Assembly (NCBI GenBank): GCA_017354895.1 | Contig: CP071499.1 | Span: 1,922,001-1,986,000 of the forward strand | Length of the DNA: 64,000 nucleotides | Direction of reading: 5' to 3' | Source: Podospora comata | Lineage: Eukaryota; Ascomycota; Sordariomycetes; Sordariales; Podosporaceae | Part shown: positions 45,166-56,463 of the stretch, in pieces | Position numbering within the stretch: the stretch's first letter is position 1 | Layout of the letters: every line of letters starts with the position of its first letter | The notes under the pieces: model-generated | The model's input: only the letters and a program-made list of their open reading frames with translations | Database searches by the model: none | Told to the model about the DNA's origin: nothing | Program-made: the position numbers and the translations under genes

Positions 45166-46059
45166 GGTGAAGTTGGGGTGGCGGTGGGTGTATCATAAAG
45201 AGAAGATAGGTGTGCTTGAGGAAATACTCTCATTGGACATACAAGATGAGAAGATGAAGTAAAGACCGGCCGTCCAGAAGAGTGAGAGAATCGGAAATCT
45301 CAGGGCTGATGGTAGTTTCCAATTGAAGTGATTGTATCAGGCGGCGAGAGTAGTTGGGTTGAGTGTGGTAAGAGTCATCCGAGCTGGATGAAACAAGATG
45401 GCGATTTGGCTTGGTTTTTCACTGGGTATCTTATAAGAGAGCAGGAAAGAATGAAGAAAGGGCAGGAGAAAAAGACCAAAGACGATATTCTTTGGAAGGC
45501 GGCGCAGGAAAGAGCAGTGGTGTTTAATGACAAACGATCAGGTCGAGATGGAAATTGGAAAGAGCCGGTGCCGACTGCCCGGTCAGTCAGAGCTTCACCT
45601 TCACCGAAGACCTGCCGCATGGAATTAGCCGAGCCACGCAGACGGGATACACTGAGATATGTTTCCCGGGCAAACAGGTGTTTGTGTACCATGGTACTAA
45701 GTACAACCTGTCAATTGGATATTCTGTGAGACTACCATCGCATTCACTGTCTTGCTATGTGTGTCTATGTGTCTTGGATATCTCATGAGGGTTATCCGAT
45801 AGTTTTGATCATTAAACCCGCTTAGCTGCATATCTGCGCATAACAGCGGGCCGAACTGCAGACCCACCCGGTCCCGCAGCGTCATCACAAGGAAGGATCA
45901 GGGAACAGCTTCCGAGTCACAGCGACGCCGGACCGGACCCGCCCTGGATGCCCTACCCCTTTCCGGCCACCCGAAATAGCGCGCCTAGCTCCGGCAACCT
46001 CCAACCTAACCAGAACATCACCACCACAGACACTACCTAACCTCATAACCGCCACCGTC
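45166..46059. promoter_or_regulatory. Divergent promoter region
   Basis: This is the gap between the divergent hydrolase-phosphatase gene (minus) and the DUF1640 gene (plus). No convincing coding frame is present. The last 60 bases before 46,060 are C/A-rich, as is usual for 5' untranslated regions in this window. Confidence 0.5.
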
Positions 46060-47508
46060 ATGGCCACCCACCGCCTGACCTTCCTCTACCCCCACCTATT
46101 CAAATCAACAGCCCGCTGGGGTGAGCCCGCAATCGCTGCCCGAGGAGCTCGTCGCAAGTCGCAACACCCACCTGCCTTCCTCTGCCAACACCAACACCAT
46201 GGCTTCACATCGCCCTCGGCCGGGAGACAAGCCGCCTTTGCCAAACGAGCCGGCAAGGGCGTAGAGCCACTGCCACACTACGAGACCTCTGACCTGCCCC
46301 CTAAACCCGCGCAAGACAGCAAACAAGATGGAGCTGGGAAGCACAGTCAAGATTCGAAGCCAGGGGACGAAGGGAAACAGCAAGAAGCAAAACAAGACGC
46401 CCCCGAAAGTCAACAAGAGACTCACCACAAAACAATCAAACCCATCACCCCCGCCGAAACCCAAACCAGCGGTCCAATCCACGACCCTCCTCCTCTGCCA
46501 CCACCACCACCACCACCACCACCCCAACCCGCCCACGACCCCTCCACAATCGAACTCCCTCCCCCATCCGACATCGACCCGATCACCCAAACGAAAAAGG
46601 GGTCACCAATGGATGAAATCCTCCACATGGGCCCTCCCCCCTCTTCCTCCCCTGACGCGCCATCATCACCTATAACCCCCTCCTCCCCCTCAGAACCACC
46701 CCCCTCAACCACAGAAACCACCACCATCTCTTCCCAAGAGAACGCAACCACCCAACAAAAACCCAAACAAACCTACATCCACCATTTCGACTCTTACTCC
46801 CTAGTCAAACACCTCTCCTCCCCCGACCAACCCCCCAAATACACCCTCCCCCAATCCATCGCCCTCATGAAAGCCATCCGCGCCCTCCTCGCCCACAACC
46901 TCGACAACGCCCAATCCGGCTTAGTGTCTCGCTCTGACGTCGACAATGAAACCTACCTCTTCCGCGCCGCCTGCTCCGAGCTCTCGACCGAAGTCCGCAA
47001 AAACCGCCGGGTAGCCGACGAGCAGCTCCGGCAGCAGAGAACACACCTCCAGCACGAAGTCGATATCCTCACCCAGCGGCTCAATCAAGACCTGTTGACA
47101 CTTGCAGACAGCGTAAGGGGCATGTTCAACGACCGTAAGATGGCTGTTAGGGAGGAGCAAAAGGCTGTTGAATCTAGGGTTTGTCTCCCCTTTCTACACA
47201 ATGAGATGGTGTGTTGACATTGAAAATAGATTCAACAAATTAATTATAAAATATCAGTCATGTTGAACTCGGATTCGAAATCTGAGATTGAAGAGGTGAG
47301 GTGGGTCTTGATTAGGAGGTCCGTCCTCGGGATTTTGTTCATGGCCGTCTTGACGCTCGGCACGTTGAGGTACGCCACGTTTGTGAATAGCAAACGGAAA
47401 AAGGAGATGGAACAGAGGCAAAAAGAGCAAGAGGAGATGAGGAGGAGTAACGGGATGAAGGATCACAGTCCTGCGCCCGAGGCGGCGCAGATTTTGGCTG
47501 CTAGCTAG
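46060..47508 (+). CDS. CCDC90/DUF1640 mitochondrial coiled-coil protein
   Basis: Two exons (46060–47178 and 47230–47508; donor GTTTGT, 51-nt intron) join in phase to 465 residues. The first 40 residues are Arg- and Ser-rich without acid, a typical mitochondrial presequence. A long Pro/Gln/Ser-rich disordered part (about 60–245, with an eleven-proline run) is longer than in most relatives. The DUF1640 domain follows: HHFDSYSLVKHL, SGLVSRSDVDNETYLFRAACSEL, the coiled coil QRTHLQHEVDILTQRLNQDL and MFNDRKMAVREEQKAVES. It ends with VRWVLIRRSVLGILFMAVLTLGTL, a single inner-membrane anchor. Relatives are yeast Fmp32 and animal MCUR1/CCDC90B, linked to inner-membrane and respiratory-complex assembly. 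The exact role here is not known. Confidence 0.88.
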
Positions 47509-47684
47509 TGACGGGCGAGCAGAGAAGGGGAAATGTAATAATATCACGAGACAATATCGAGTAGTGAGTGATCACCAAACAGAGATGAAAACTGTAAACA
47601 GTCACCAAAATGATGGGAATTGAAAGTAATATTCTAACCTGCTTCATGTTCACTGTCACATCTATATATATACACTCCCCTTCC

Positions 47685-50600
47685 TCAACCCCCAAAATTC
47701 ATCTTCAGCGCAATCGTCGGCCTTTCCTCCTCCTCCCTTTGCCCCCCCTTATCCCGCCCCTGCCCCAACGCCCTCCCACTCCTGATAACCCCCTCCATAA
47801 ACCCCCTCTGCTCCTCCCCCATCCCCCCAACCACAGCCCTAAACGCGCTCTGGTCCGCGCTCGCCAGCTCCAGCAACCTCGCCGACGTCTCTTTCGCAAT
47901 CACCCCACCATCCTGCACATCATCTTCGCTCGCCGCCCTAGACAGCAACATGGGAATGACCAACGCCATGGCAATCGGGCTGTGATCCTTCGACATAGTC
48001 CCTACATACTGACACAAAGCCTGCGCGACCAGCATCCGGGCGTTTTCCGGGTCTTCCCTGTTGGTGTCCGTCACAAAGGCGATCAGACGGGGGAACAAGA
48101 ACCGTGTGATTGTCAGGTCAGCGACAGTCTTCTTGCTGCCCGCGTGGAGAAGCAAAGAGCGGAGGCAGTTGGCTGCCATTTTTGCCGTCTGTTTGTTATA
48201 ACGCTGTTAGTTGTGGGCGGCGGGAAAGGGGGAAAAAAAAAAGGGGGGGGGAGGCAGGACATACCATCCGATCAGTCAAACAATCCACCACCTCCTCCAA
48301 AAACCTCGCCACAAGCGGCTCACTCCCCGGCAAATGGTTCTCCCCCGCCGTAAACAAGATCGTCATAGCCAGCAAGCAATTCTTGACACACGCCAGACTG
48401 GCCGGTGTTTCCCTCTGCTGACCCTTGAGGTAAATCGACAGGAACCTTCTCAGGCACCCCAAAAGTTGGATATCCGTCGCCGAGTGCTCCTCGTCATCGT
48501 TTACCCTTCTAGATTGCGACATGCTACTGATGAACCGCTTCAGAGTGGGGAGTGACTGCGGTACAATCACCTCCTGGCAGGCAGGGTTGGCGAGGGTGGT
48601 AGCAAAGATATGGATAATGCAGGCATGGAGGTCTGTCTTGATGACGGCGGGGAACACCTCGGCGGCATCAACCAGTGCGTTCAACGCTGTCTTGATTAGC
48701 AACACCGCCTCTTCCGTCATTTGGTGACGCATTGGTTGAGGGGTCTCGCTCAGACCAGGCAGCAGACCGGACAACACCAAGACAATGATCCGAGTGAGCT
48801 CAAACAGCTGCTCAATGTCCTCGGATAGCTCCCCGCTGTCGGCCTCGTCCTTCTTCCTCGCTGCAGGGTGGGCAACGCAGAGAGCCCTCGCAATTTCGAC
48901 GATAACTCCCTGAACGTCAAGTTTCTCGGTGAGAACAAGTCTATCCAAGAGATCCATTGTCTCGGAGAAGATAGCATCTCTATAAATCGCATGACCAGAA
49001 ACGCTCGGGTGCAGAATCTTCTTCAGCGCCTTGAGAATAGCCAAAGTCTGTTCCTGCGTCGCCAGCGATTCACTCTGCCCCGGCTTGGTCGCCAATGCCT
49101 CAAAAGCAACACCAAAAAGCACAAAGAAAAAGGCCAGGGGCTCATCCCGATAGTTGATATCAGCACCCTTGGACCCTCCCCCAATCGTGCTGTTCGGACC
49201 AGTCACCTCCTTGCCGTCCAACGCATCAAAGACAAACTCGCTGTCCTGCTCAATAAGACTGGCGATGGCATCCACCAGCTTGAGCCAAGAATCTTGATAA
49301 AACTTGAGCTGCGTCTCACGGTTCAGGGCAGCATAGACTGTATCCAAGCTACCAGAAAGTGAGGGGGGTCCGAGAGTCATGGAGATATCCGGCTCGAAGC
49401 GCAGCCTGGCAAACTCGCGCAGAGACTCCAGCCAAAGAGGTGTCAACGTGCCAATGTGTGGCTTGAGCACGTCCAGTAGATACTTCTGCTCAGAGCTAGC
49501 AACCTGAAGCTCAGCCCAGGCACCAAACACGGACATCTTGACCATGACCCTGGCGTTTGAACTGAGGCCCTTGAGATCGCCGATACCAGCATTCTCATCT
49601 TCTGTGGCAAAGTTCTCCAGCGAGCTGACCAAGGTCTTGAGGATTCTCCCCATCCTGTCCACGTCTGTGACGATGCCGGTCGAAATGAAGCCGGCACAAA
49701 CATCAACTGCCTCGGCTGCCAGTTCAGGAGATGAATCTGCTGCAAAGGCAGGTGTCAGGGCAGAGCTGATCTGGGCCTGGTACTGCTCTAGCAGCATGGC
49801 TTCCTCAAAGTCAGGATCCGGTGTCTTTCCAAACATCTTGAGCACAGCACCGATGATCTTGAGACCCCAAATCCGTTGCTCAACGACGCCAGACGTAGAC
49901 GCCGAGAAGGCCATACGGACCACATCGGCAACCTTGCTCTGCAGTGCCGTATAAGCCTCAGACTCGCCATGAGAAACAACCTCCTTGGCGACGATGGTAA
50001 AGATGTCATGCAAACACTCCATCGCAAAGGTAGTAACCTGCCACCTCAACGGCTCAACATCTGACCCGCTCGGCGCAGAAGCATCATCTTTCGCGGCCCC
50101 AGCAGCAAACCCAGCAACCTCCTCATCCTGCAACTCAAGCCCTCCGTTGCTCTTCTTCGTCACCGCCGTCGCCCTAACCGCCTCCTTCGGCCGCGTCATC
50201 TTCAACACATGTTGAAACCTCGCCAACCAAGCCGCCGTATTCGGCACACAAGTCTGCCTCATCCAATTCCTAATCGTATTCCTCATCCCCTCATGCCCCG
50301 GATCCTCATCCAGCACCAACCACAACTGATCCTCAAACCCCCTTTCCGCCGCCTCAATAACATCATACGGATTCCTCTTCATCAGATTATGCAACCCATC
50401 TACCGCCACATCCCTCAACCCCTTCTCATCCCCGCCGCCCCCCATAACCAAATACCTCTGCAACGTCCTCACATACTCTTTAAAATCCACATACCCCGGC
50501 GCATACAGCGTCAAATGCTCCAAACAAACCAAACTCCCCCTCTGCGTCTCCAAATCGCCCTCCTCCTTCCCAAAAAACCCCACCAGCGTCAAGATCAACT

Positions 50601-53600
50601 CCCTCGACTTTGTCGAGTCCTGCAAGTCCGGCCCAAGCACATTAATCAAACTATCCACCCCCCTCGCAATCGCCGCCGTAGTCCCGTACTCAACCTCCAA
50701 ATTCATACTCGCCGGCAGCGCCGTCTCCGCATTGTGCGTCTCGGCAAAATACAAACTCCCCAACACCCCCAACGTCGCACTGACATAACTCCCAAACCCC
50801 AACCCGCTCGCCTCGCTCACCCTCCCCATCGCCTCCAACGCCCAGTAGTGCACCGTCGGGTGCGGATCATTGCACAGACTCATCAGAATATTCAATATAG
50901 TCTTCAAATGATACCCCGCCGCCATGCTCCCAATCTTGGCCTGTATGCACCCCAACGCCATCGCACACCCCGCCCTCGCGCTCGGCTCCCTGTTGACAAC
51001 AATCGTGTCAACCAAAAACTTGATCTCTTGATTGGTAAACGCGTTTCCACACGTGGAACACAGCCGCGCCACCGCCTCATAGGCAATAGCCCTGACGTAC
51101 TGATCCCGATCAATGACAAAATCCCTCAGCAGCTCCTGCATCAGCTTCTCCACCGCGGGGTTGGTGACGTTCCCACCAGGGGACTTCGTCTCCCTCACCG
51201 CAACCCGTAACACCTCCAGCAAGCTCATAGCCACATTCACCGTGATCGCCGCCTTCCTCCCCGGATCCCGCTGTAAACTCCCTGCCGCAACAAAAGTAGT
51301 CACCTGCTCTAGCACACTCTCCTGCACCTTTGGCGGTGTCAAAGGAAAGACAAACGCAAAGAGCTGAATAGCCATGTTCACCACCTCTGTGGCAGCAGGA
51401 TCGGGCAGAGAAGGGCCCTCTCGGCTGCCGATATACAGAAGCGAGGCATCATGCTCAAGCGTCCCGCAAATAGGCGAGAGCAGCAGCTTTTGAATTTCCT
51501 CCTCTGGACTTTGTTGTCCAGAAGAAGTCCTTTCTTCGGGGTTTTCGTGCTGGCCTGGAAGGGGCCGGATGTCAAACCCTCGGACGGCTCCCGTGATGCC
51601 GAACCCAGAGTTGTCGCCAATGTCCCAGATGCTCTCAAAGTTGCCGGCAGAGTTGGCGATGGAGGCGCTGAGGGAGGAAGGGGTGTAGTTGTCCGGGTCT
51701 GCAAACAGCGAAATGGCCAAGGTGAGGAGGTTGGATTGAAGTAAAGCCTCGGTGCCGCCTGCTGGGCTGATGTTAACTAGTTTGGTGTAGCACTGCAGAA
51801 CTCTCCTCTGCACCATAATCTCCAAATCTTGAAGCTGAAGGGAAGGGAAGAGTCGTTCGCTGATGTCCTCGGCTGTCTTCTTCGATGGGAGTGTTCTCAA
51901 AAAAGCAGTAGTGCTCTGAAGCATAGTGGCAATCCGCTTCGAGACATCAACAGTCAAAAGACGGCTGTTGGACTCGAGGAAAGCGAGAATAGATCCGAGG
52001 GCGCATTCTCGGACGTGGGTGAGAAACGAAGCGTTGAGGTAGTTCCTATGAATCGAGCTGTCTTTGGAGAGAACCTTGGGCAAAGCATTCTTCCATAGTA
52101 GAAGCAACTGGGAGAGATGAATCTTGACAAAGTTGGGTCCGAGAGACATCAGACCTCCGATGAGAGTCCAGGCGACCTGAATTTGAGTGCTGGCTACCCT
52201 CAACTCAGAAGTGCCACTCGACTTGAGGAGGTTTGTGGCCATGGTAAGCACCCGACTGTTGACATCGACCGACCCGTACAGGGGGCGCTGTGGGCTGGCG
52301 CTGAGACCAGCCGAGAGGCCATGGGCAAAACCGATGCAGCGACGAGGTGAGTTTCTTCCAGTGCCGAGCAGTCCCAACTCCCTACCAAGACTGTTCATGC
52401 ACACCGAGAGACAGTGTAATAGTTGCTGCGGGCATGCCAGAACGAACGTCTTCAAGCATGCCGAGGCATGAACCTGCACGGTATAGCTTGGATGTTGCAA
52501 GACTTGGAGCAAACCATCACGGCAGGACTCGGCAAAAGCATTCGAAGCCGAACCCAAGGTGTTGATCAGGGATGACAGGGCGCTCAGCGAAACAATCAGC
52601 GTCTGCTTTGTCGGCTCTGGTCTTTCCTTGACCACTTCCGGGTAGTTCTTGAGGATGTTATTGATGATGGACTTGGCAGCACTGATTTGCCCAGACTCGC
52701 CCAGAATCCTCTTTCCGACTATATTTTGAAGAATAACCTCAATCATGCGCCGTGAAATAAGCAATCGATATCGATAATTGAAGATATTACTGTGGCCCAA
52801 CACGTCGGTGGTCAAGTTCTCCAACATTTTGATATAGTTGGTTTCCACAGTCTTCTCGCCCAGCTTCTGAAGCATGTTGCCATAACATATCGCAATCGCC
52901 GCCCTGGCTTTGTTGCTCGTTGACATGCGAACATATTCGGTAGTCAACATCTTGAACATGTCAATCAGTGACAGCGCCAGCACCTGGGACTTTTTGCCTG
53001 TTGGCGCCGGACTCGAGGGTCTGGAAGGAATGATATCATCCTCGTCTTGCAAAGCTCCAGGCTGCATAGACTGCCTCTTGACAGCCTTTGATTTGGATCT
53101 TTTCAGCAGCACGAGGGGCGCCTCCCCAACGGCCGCGGGCGAGTAGCCACAGACAAGGGCCTCAGCGAAGCAATCGGCGGCGGCAGATCGCACATGAGAC
53201 GACGGCGAGTCCCAGACCTTGAAAACACAGGACCGGAGCTTGTCGAAATCGGTCGAGTTCTGAAAGTAGGGCGTGTGCTGCACCAACGAGCGCATGCATC
53301 GGCAGGCCGAGATGATCACCAGCGACCCTTTGTCACTCGTCGCATAACTCCTGCACTGCTTCCAGATATCCCTAGCAATGCTCTCGTCCAGACTCCCTCC
53401 CAGCATCTTGGCCACCTTGCCAAGCGCCGTAAATATCGCCGCACGCAGTCCAGCATTGCTCGAAGAAGCCTTCAACAGCTTCAACAAAGCCGAGCACACC
53501 AACTGATGCAACCCAATCGCGCTGTCTCCGGCCGCACCATAGATATCCCCCAGACACACCACCGCAGCGTGTCTCGTCCTGTTGTCGCTTTCAATCTTGG

Positions 53601-53991
53601 ACTTGCCCCCCGAGATAATCCCCACCAGCTCGTTGACCGTCTCAAATAGCAGCTTCCTATCCCCCAAGCCAAATATGTGCGCCAGACATTTGCCCAACGG
53701 GTTACGTATGACGCGGCTCGGTGACGGGGCGGCGAGGTTTATGATTTTGAAAATCTCCTTTTTCAGGTAGACCTGCTGGGCGGTACAGTCGTCTGGTGGC
53801 AGCGCAAGGACATGTTTGCTGAGGGCGGCGACAAAGTTCAGAACCAAAAGTTCCTGCTGCTCAGACGATAAGCCCTGGAGCTTGGAAGCGTCGAATTCAG
53901 GGTTGGAGCTCGCGGCAGCTGCTGAGGAAGCGCGGGGGGGGCTGCCATTCGCGTGGGTTGGCTCGTCCGTGACGGCCGCTGTCGAGGCCAT
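47685..53991 (-). CDS. laa1: LAA1/HEATR5-family HEAT-repeat protein
   Basis: The first exon (53991–48265) is 5.7 kb without interruption. A 76-nt intron (GTATGT…AACAG) joins it to 48188–47685, giving 2,076 residues against 2,014 in yeast Laa1. The protein is built of HEAT-type helical repeats throughout. Family landmarks are LAAPSPSRVIRNPLGKCLAHIF near residue 85, RTRHAAVVCLGDIYGAAGD, SGTSELRVASTQIQVAWTLIGGL and the large C-terminal helical region. In yeast, Laa1 binds the AP-1 clathrin adaptor and helps its traffic between trans-Golgi and endosomes; human HEATR5B does the same. A divergent promoter of about 465 bp separates it from the TACO1-like gene. The final exon ends in a Glu-rich, poorly conserved tail. 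The family call is firm. Confidence 0.93.
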
Positions 53992-54456
53992 CTGATATTA
54001 TTGTATTGTCTGTTTGTGTCGTGTGTGTTTCTCTGAGGAGAAAGATGTGTTCTCAACATCTGGAAAGGAGAGAGTTGGAGAGGTCTCAGGTTGTCAGGGG
54101 CGCACCCGCACCAGTGATGACCACACACAACACCCTTGTAGTGGATCTCTGGCGGTGGGAGAGAGAGAGGGCGAAGCCAATTGAAACCCAAGAAATCGAT
54201 GAGGGGCGAAGCAAGAGCAGCTGCCCCACCACTCCCGTCCCGGCAGGCAGCGCGCTAATATTTTGAGAACGGCCTCCCCAGGTTGGAGCTTTTGATCGCG
54301 GAAGCACCTTGAGGATCGGCCAGGCCAGATACAAAACCTGAGAGGGATTGGGGGCTGAGAGCTGACAATCTTTCGGGTAATTTGTTTGTAGATACCCTCA
54401 ATTTTTTTCTTTTTCTTTTCTACCATTACAGTCTCCCCACCCCCTCATCAACCACA
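53992..54456. promoter_or_regulatory. Divergent promoter laa1 / TACO1-like gene
   Basis: The 465-bp gap between two divergent start codons has no coding frame. A pyrimidine tract (TTTTTTTCTTTTTCTTTTCT, about 54,401–54,420) just before the plus-strand ATG is a typical fungal core-promoter or leader feature. Confidence 0.5.
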
Positions 54457-55411
54457 ATGGCCTCCCTCTTCCGAGCTCTAACGCCCCTAACCCGGTCCTC
54501 TCCCACGATATGCGCCTTCTGTCGAACCACCCGCCCCTTCACCACCACCACCCTCCTCACCAGCGGCCACAACAAGTGGTCCAAAATCCGCCATGACAAA
54601 GCCATCAACGACCGCAAAAGAATGCAAACCATCCTCTTCTACACCCAGCAGATAACTGTCTCTTGCAAATGTGCGTCGTCCCACTGCCCACCACTACCCA
54701 CCTGAGCCATACCTCGCCCTTACACTCCAAAAAGTATACGGCCCCGACCCAACCTACAACCCCAACCTCGCAAACATCATCACCGCCTCCAAAAAAGCCG
54801 GCGTCCCCAAAGAAAAAATCGAAGCCGCCCTCGCCCGCGGCCAAGGAAAATCCACCTCGGGCGCCCTTCTCGAGTCCCTCACCTTCGAAGCCGTAGTCCC
54901 CCCCTCCATCGCCCTCATCATCGAAGCCGAAACTGAGTCCAAACTCCGCTGCCTCCAAGACCTCAACCTCCGCGTCAAAAAGATCTCTGGTGCCCCGTCA
55001 TCTTCCAAATTCTTCTTTAGTCGTCTCGGCAGGGTGGTCTTCGAGAAAGACTCGGAAAACAATGTCGATATCGACCAGATCATGGACGAGGCGATAGAAG
55101 CCGGTGCCGAAGATCTCGAAAATGACGCCGAGGGTAACATTGTTGTTTGGACACAGCCATCCGACACGGCCCACGTGGCCAAGACGTTAGGGACGAGGTT
55201 CGACCTCAAGGCGTTGAGCGCCGGGATTGTTTGGACGCCAAACGAGGACACCAAGGCGAGGTTGGACAGCGGTATCCAGCATGAAAAGTTCGCCGAGATG
55301 CTCGAGCAGATGAGGGAGGACGGGGATGTGCAGGCGATTTACAGCAATGTGGCGAAGGGGGAGATGAGCGATGAGGAGTGGGGGAAGATTGAGGAGTGTT
55401 TGAGCCGATAG
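54457..55411 (+). CDS. TACO1/YebC-family mitochondrial translation factor
   Basis: Two exons (54457–54670 and 54735–55411; donor GTGCGT, acceptor AAAAG) join in phase to 296 residues. The N-terminal 35 residues are a mitochondrial presequence (many Arg, Ser and Thr, no acid). The YebC signature follows: GHNKWSKIRHDKAINDRKR. The rest of the fold is present: NIITASKKAGVPKEKIEAALARG, FEAVVPPSIALIIEAETESK, FSRLGRVVFE and an acidic GAEDLENDAEGNIVVWT region. Human TACO1 and yeast Dpc29 act in mitochondrial translation, preventing ribosome stalling on proline-rich stretches of COX1. A presequence separates it from bacterial YebC. The short intron interrupts the domain soon after the signature, and the AAG acceptor is a little weak. 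Confidence 0.92.
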
Positions 55412-55604
55412 TGCCCTTCCTCCTCCCATCCTGTGTATATAGACTTGTATTTTAACATGGAAAATGTACAACACAATCAATTCCCCCCACCCCAACTAGT
55501 CCCGAACCAAAGAAAGCAGAGAGTGTTTTGATATAACCCAAACGCCCAAAAATGCGCACCATGCCCTCGATCATACACATATCATACCTTCCCTCTCCAA
55601 CCTC

Positions 55605-55941
55605 TTACTCCTGCTGATCCCGTGGTTGCTGCTGCCCCCCCTGCTCCCCCAACCTTTTCTCCCTAAGATACAACCTCCGAGCCCTCAACCGCTGCAGCTC
55701 AGCCTCGATCTCGTCTCTCTCGAGCGGGATCCTGTTTGCGTTCTCGGGCTTGGGCCAGAACTCGGGGACGGAGAATCTCGAGTCGAGGTTGGTGCCAAAG
55801 TAGTACATGATTCCGATGGGGAACATGATGTACATTCCGAACTGGTCCCCCCCAAGCTCATCAGCGCATATCCTCCCCCACCCTCCGCCTCAAATGGATT
55901 GGTTGACTGACCTTGAAGACCTCCAAGTTAAGACCACCCAT
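55605..55941 (-). CDS. pet100: PET100 homologue, cytochrome c oxidase assembly factor
   Basis: Exon 1 encodes ten residues (55941–55912, MGGLNLEVFK). A 70-nt intron (GTCAGT…ACCAG) joins it to 55841–55605, giving 88 residues. The short N-terminal MxxLNLEVFKFGMYIMFPIGIMYYFGTN, a single membrane span ending in a Phe/Tyr/Gly motif, then FWPKPEN and a charged coiled tail, is the PET100 pattern. PET100 is anchored in the inner mitochondrial membrane and acts late in complex IV assembly. The C-terminus is Gln-rich. Because exon 1 is so small, automatic annotation could miss it and start at a downstream Met. Confidence 0.9.
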
Positions 55942-56463
55942 CTTGCCTGTATTCCTCCCTGTTTGACCGGTGTGCGGTGTTGGATCAGAGAATGTGTGTG
56001 TGTGTGGTGACGGTGACGAAGCTGTCGAAAACTGCACGGACGGTTCGATAAGCTGATCTGATCTGAGCTCCTCAAAATTCTGGAACATCTCGGCAAGCAA
56101 AGAAGTCGTCAACATTGATTTGATGTGGGGCACGCATACAATTCGATGCGGCAATGGGTGGCCCAAGCTTCCTAGCTGCAAAGCATTGTCCCGAGCTGCC
56201 AAGCTCAAACAGCGAAACCCCTGGCTCACAACCAAGAAAGAAACCATCAGGGTGCCTGACCATCATCACCTCACTCCCATAGCTATCCCCAAGAATTTGA
56301 TATTGGCCAGAAAATAGCCACTCACACATGCCATTAGATCTGATATCATGAGACACAAGAAAAAAAAAGCTCAAAAATCAAATAACCCCCCTGTGATATA
56401 AACCATTACCCAAATATCCCTCCCAAGTGGTATCTACCTATCCCATCCCATTCCCATCCCATA
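55942..56463. other. Spacer between smp3 3' end and pet100 promoter
   Basis: Both flanking genes are on the minus strand. The gap would hold the smp3 terminator and pet100 promoter. It contains a short GT microsatellite next to pet100 (about 55,991–56,005). No coding frame is seen. Confidence 0.5.

Noticed and set aside
45375-46067. Small protein genes in the gap between the fusion gene and the DUF1640 gene
   Set aside because: The frames overlap on both strands, lack splice partners and resemble nothing; the segment is better explained as promoter DNA.
50209-51210. A 333-codon plus-strand frame inside laa1
   Set aside because: It is antisense to the conserved HEAT-repeat coding exon and has an unnatural Pro/His/Arg/Gln composition caused by the C-rich codon bias of laa1.
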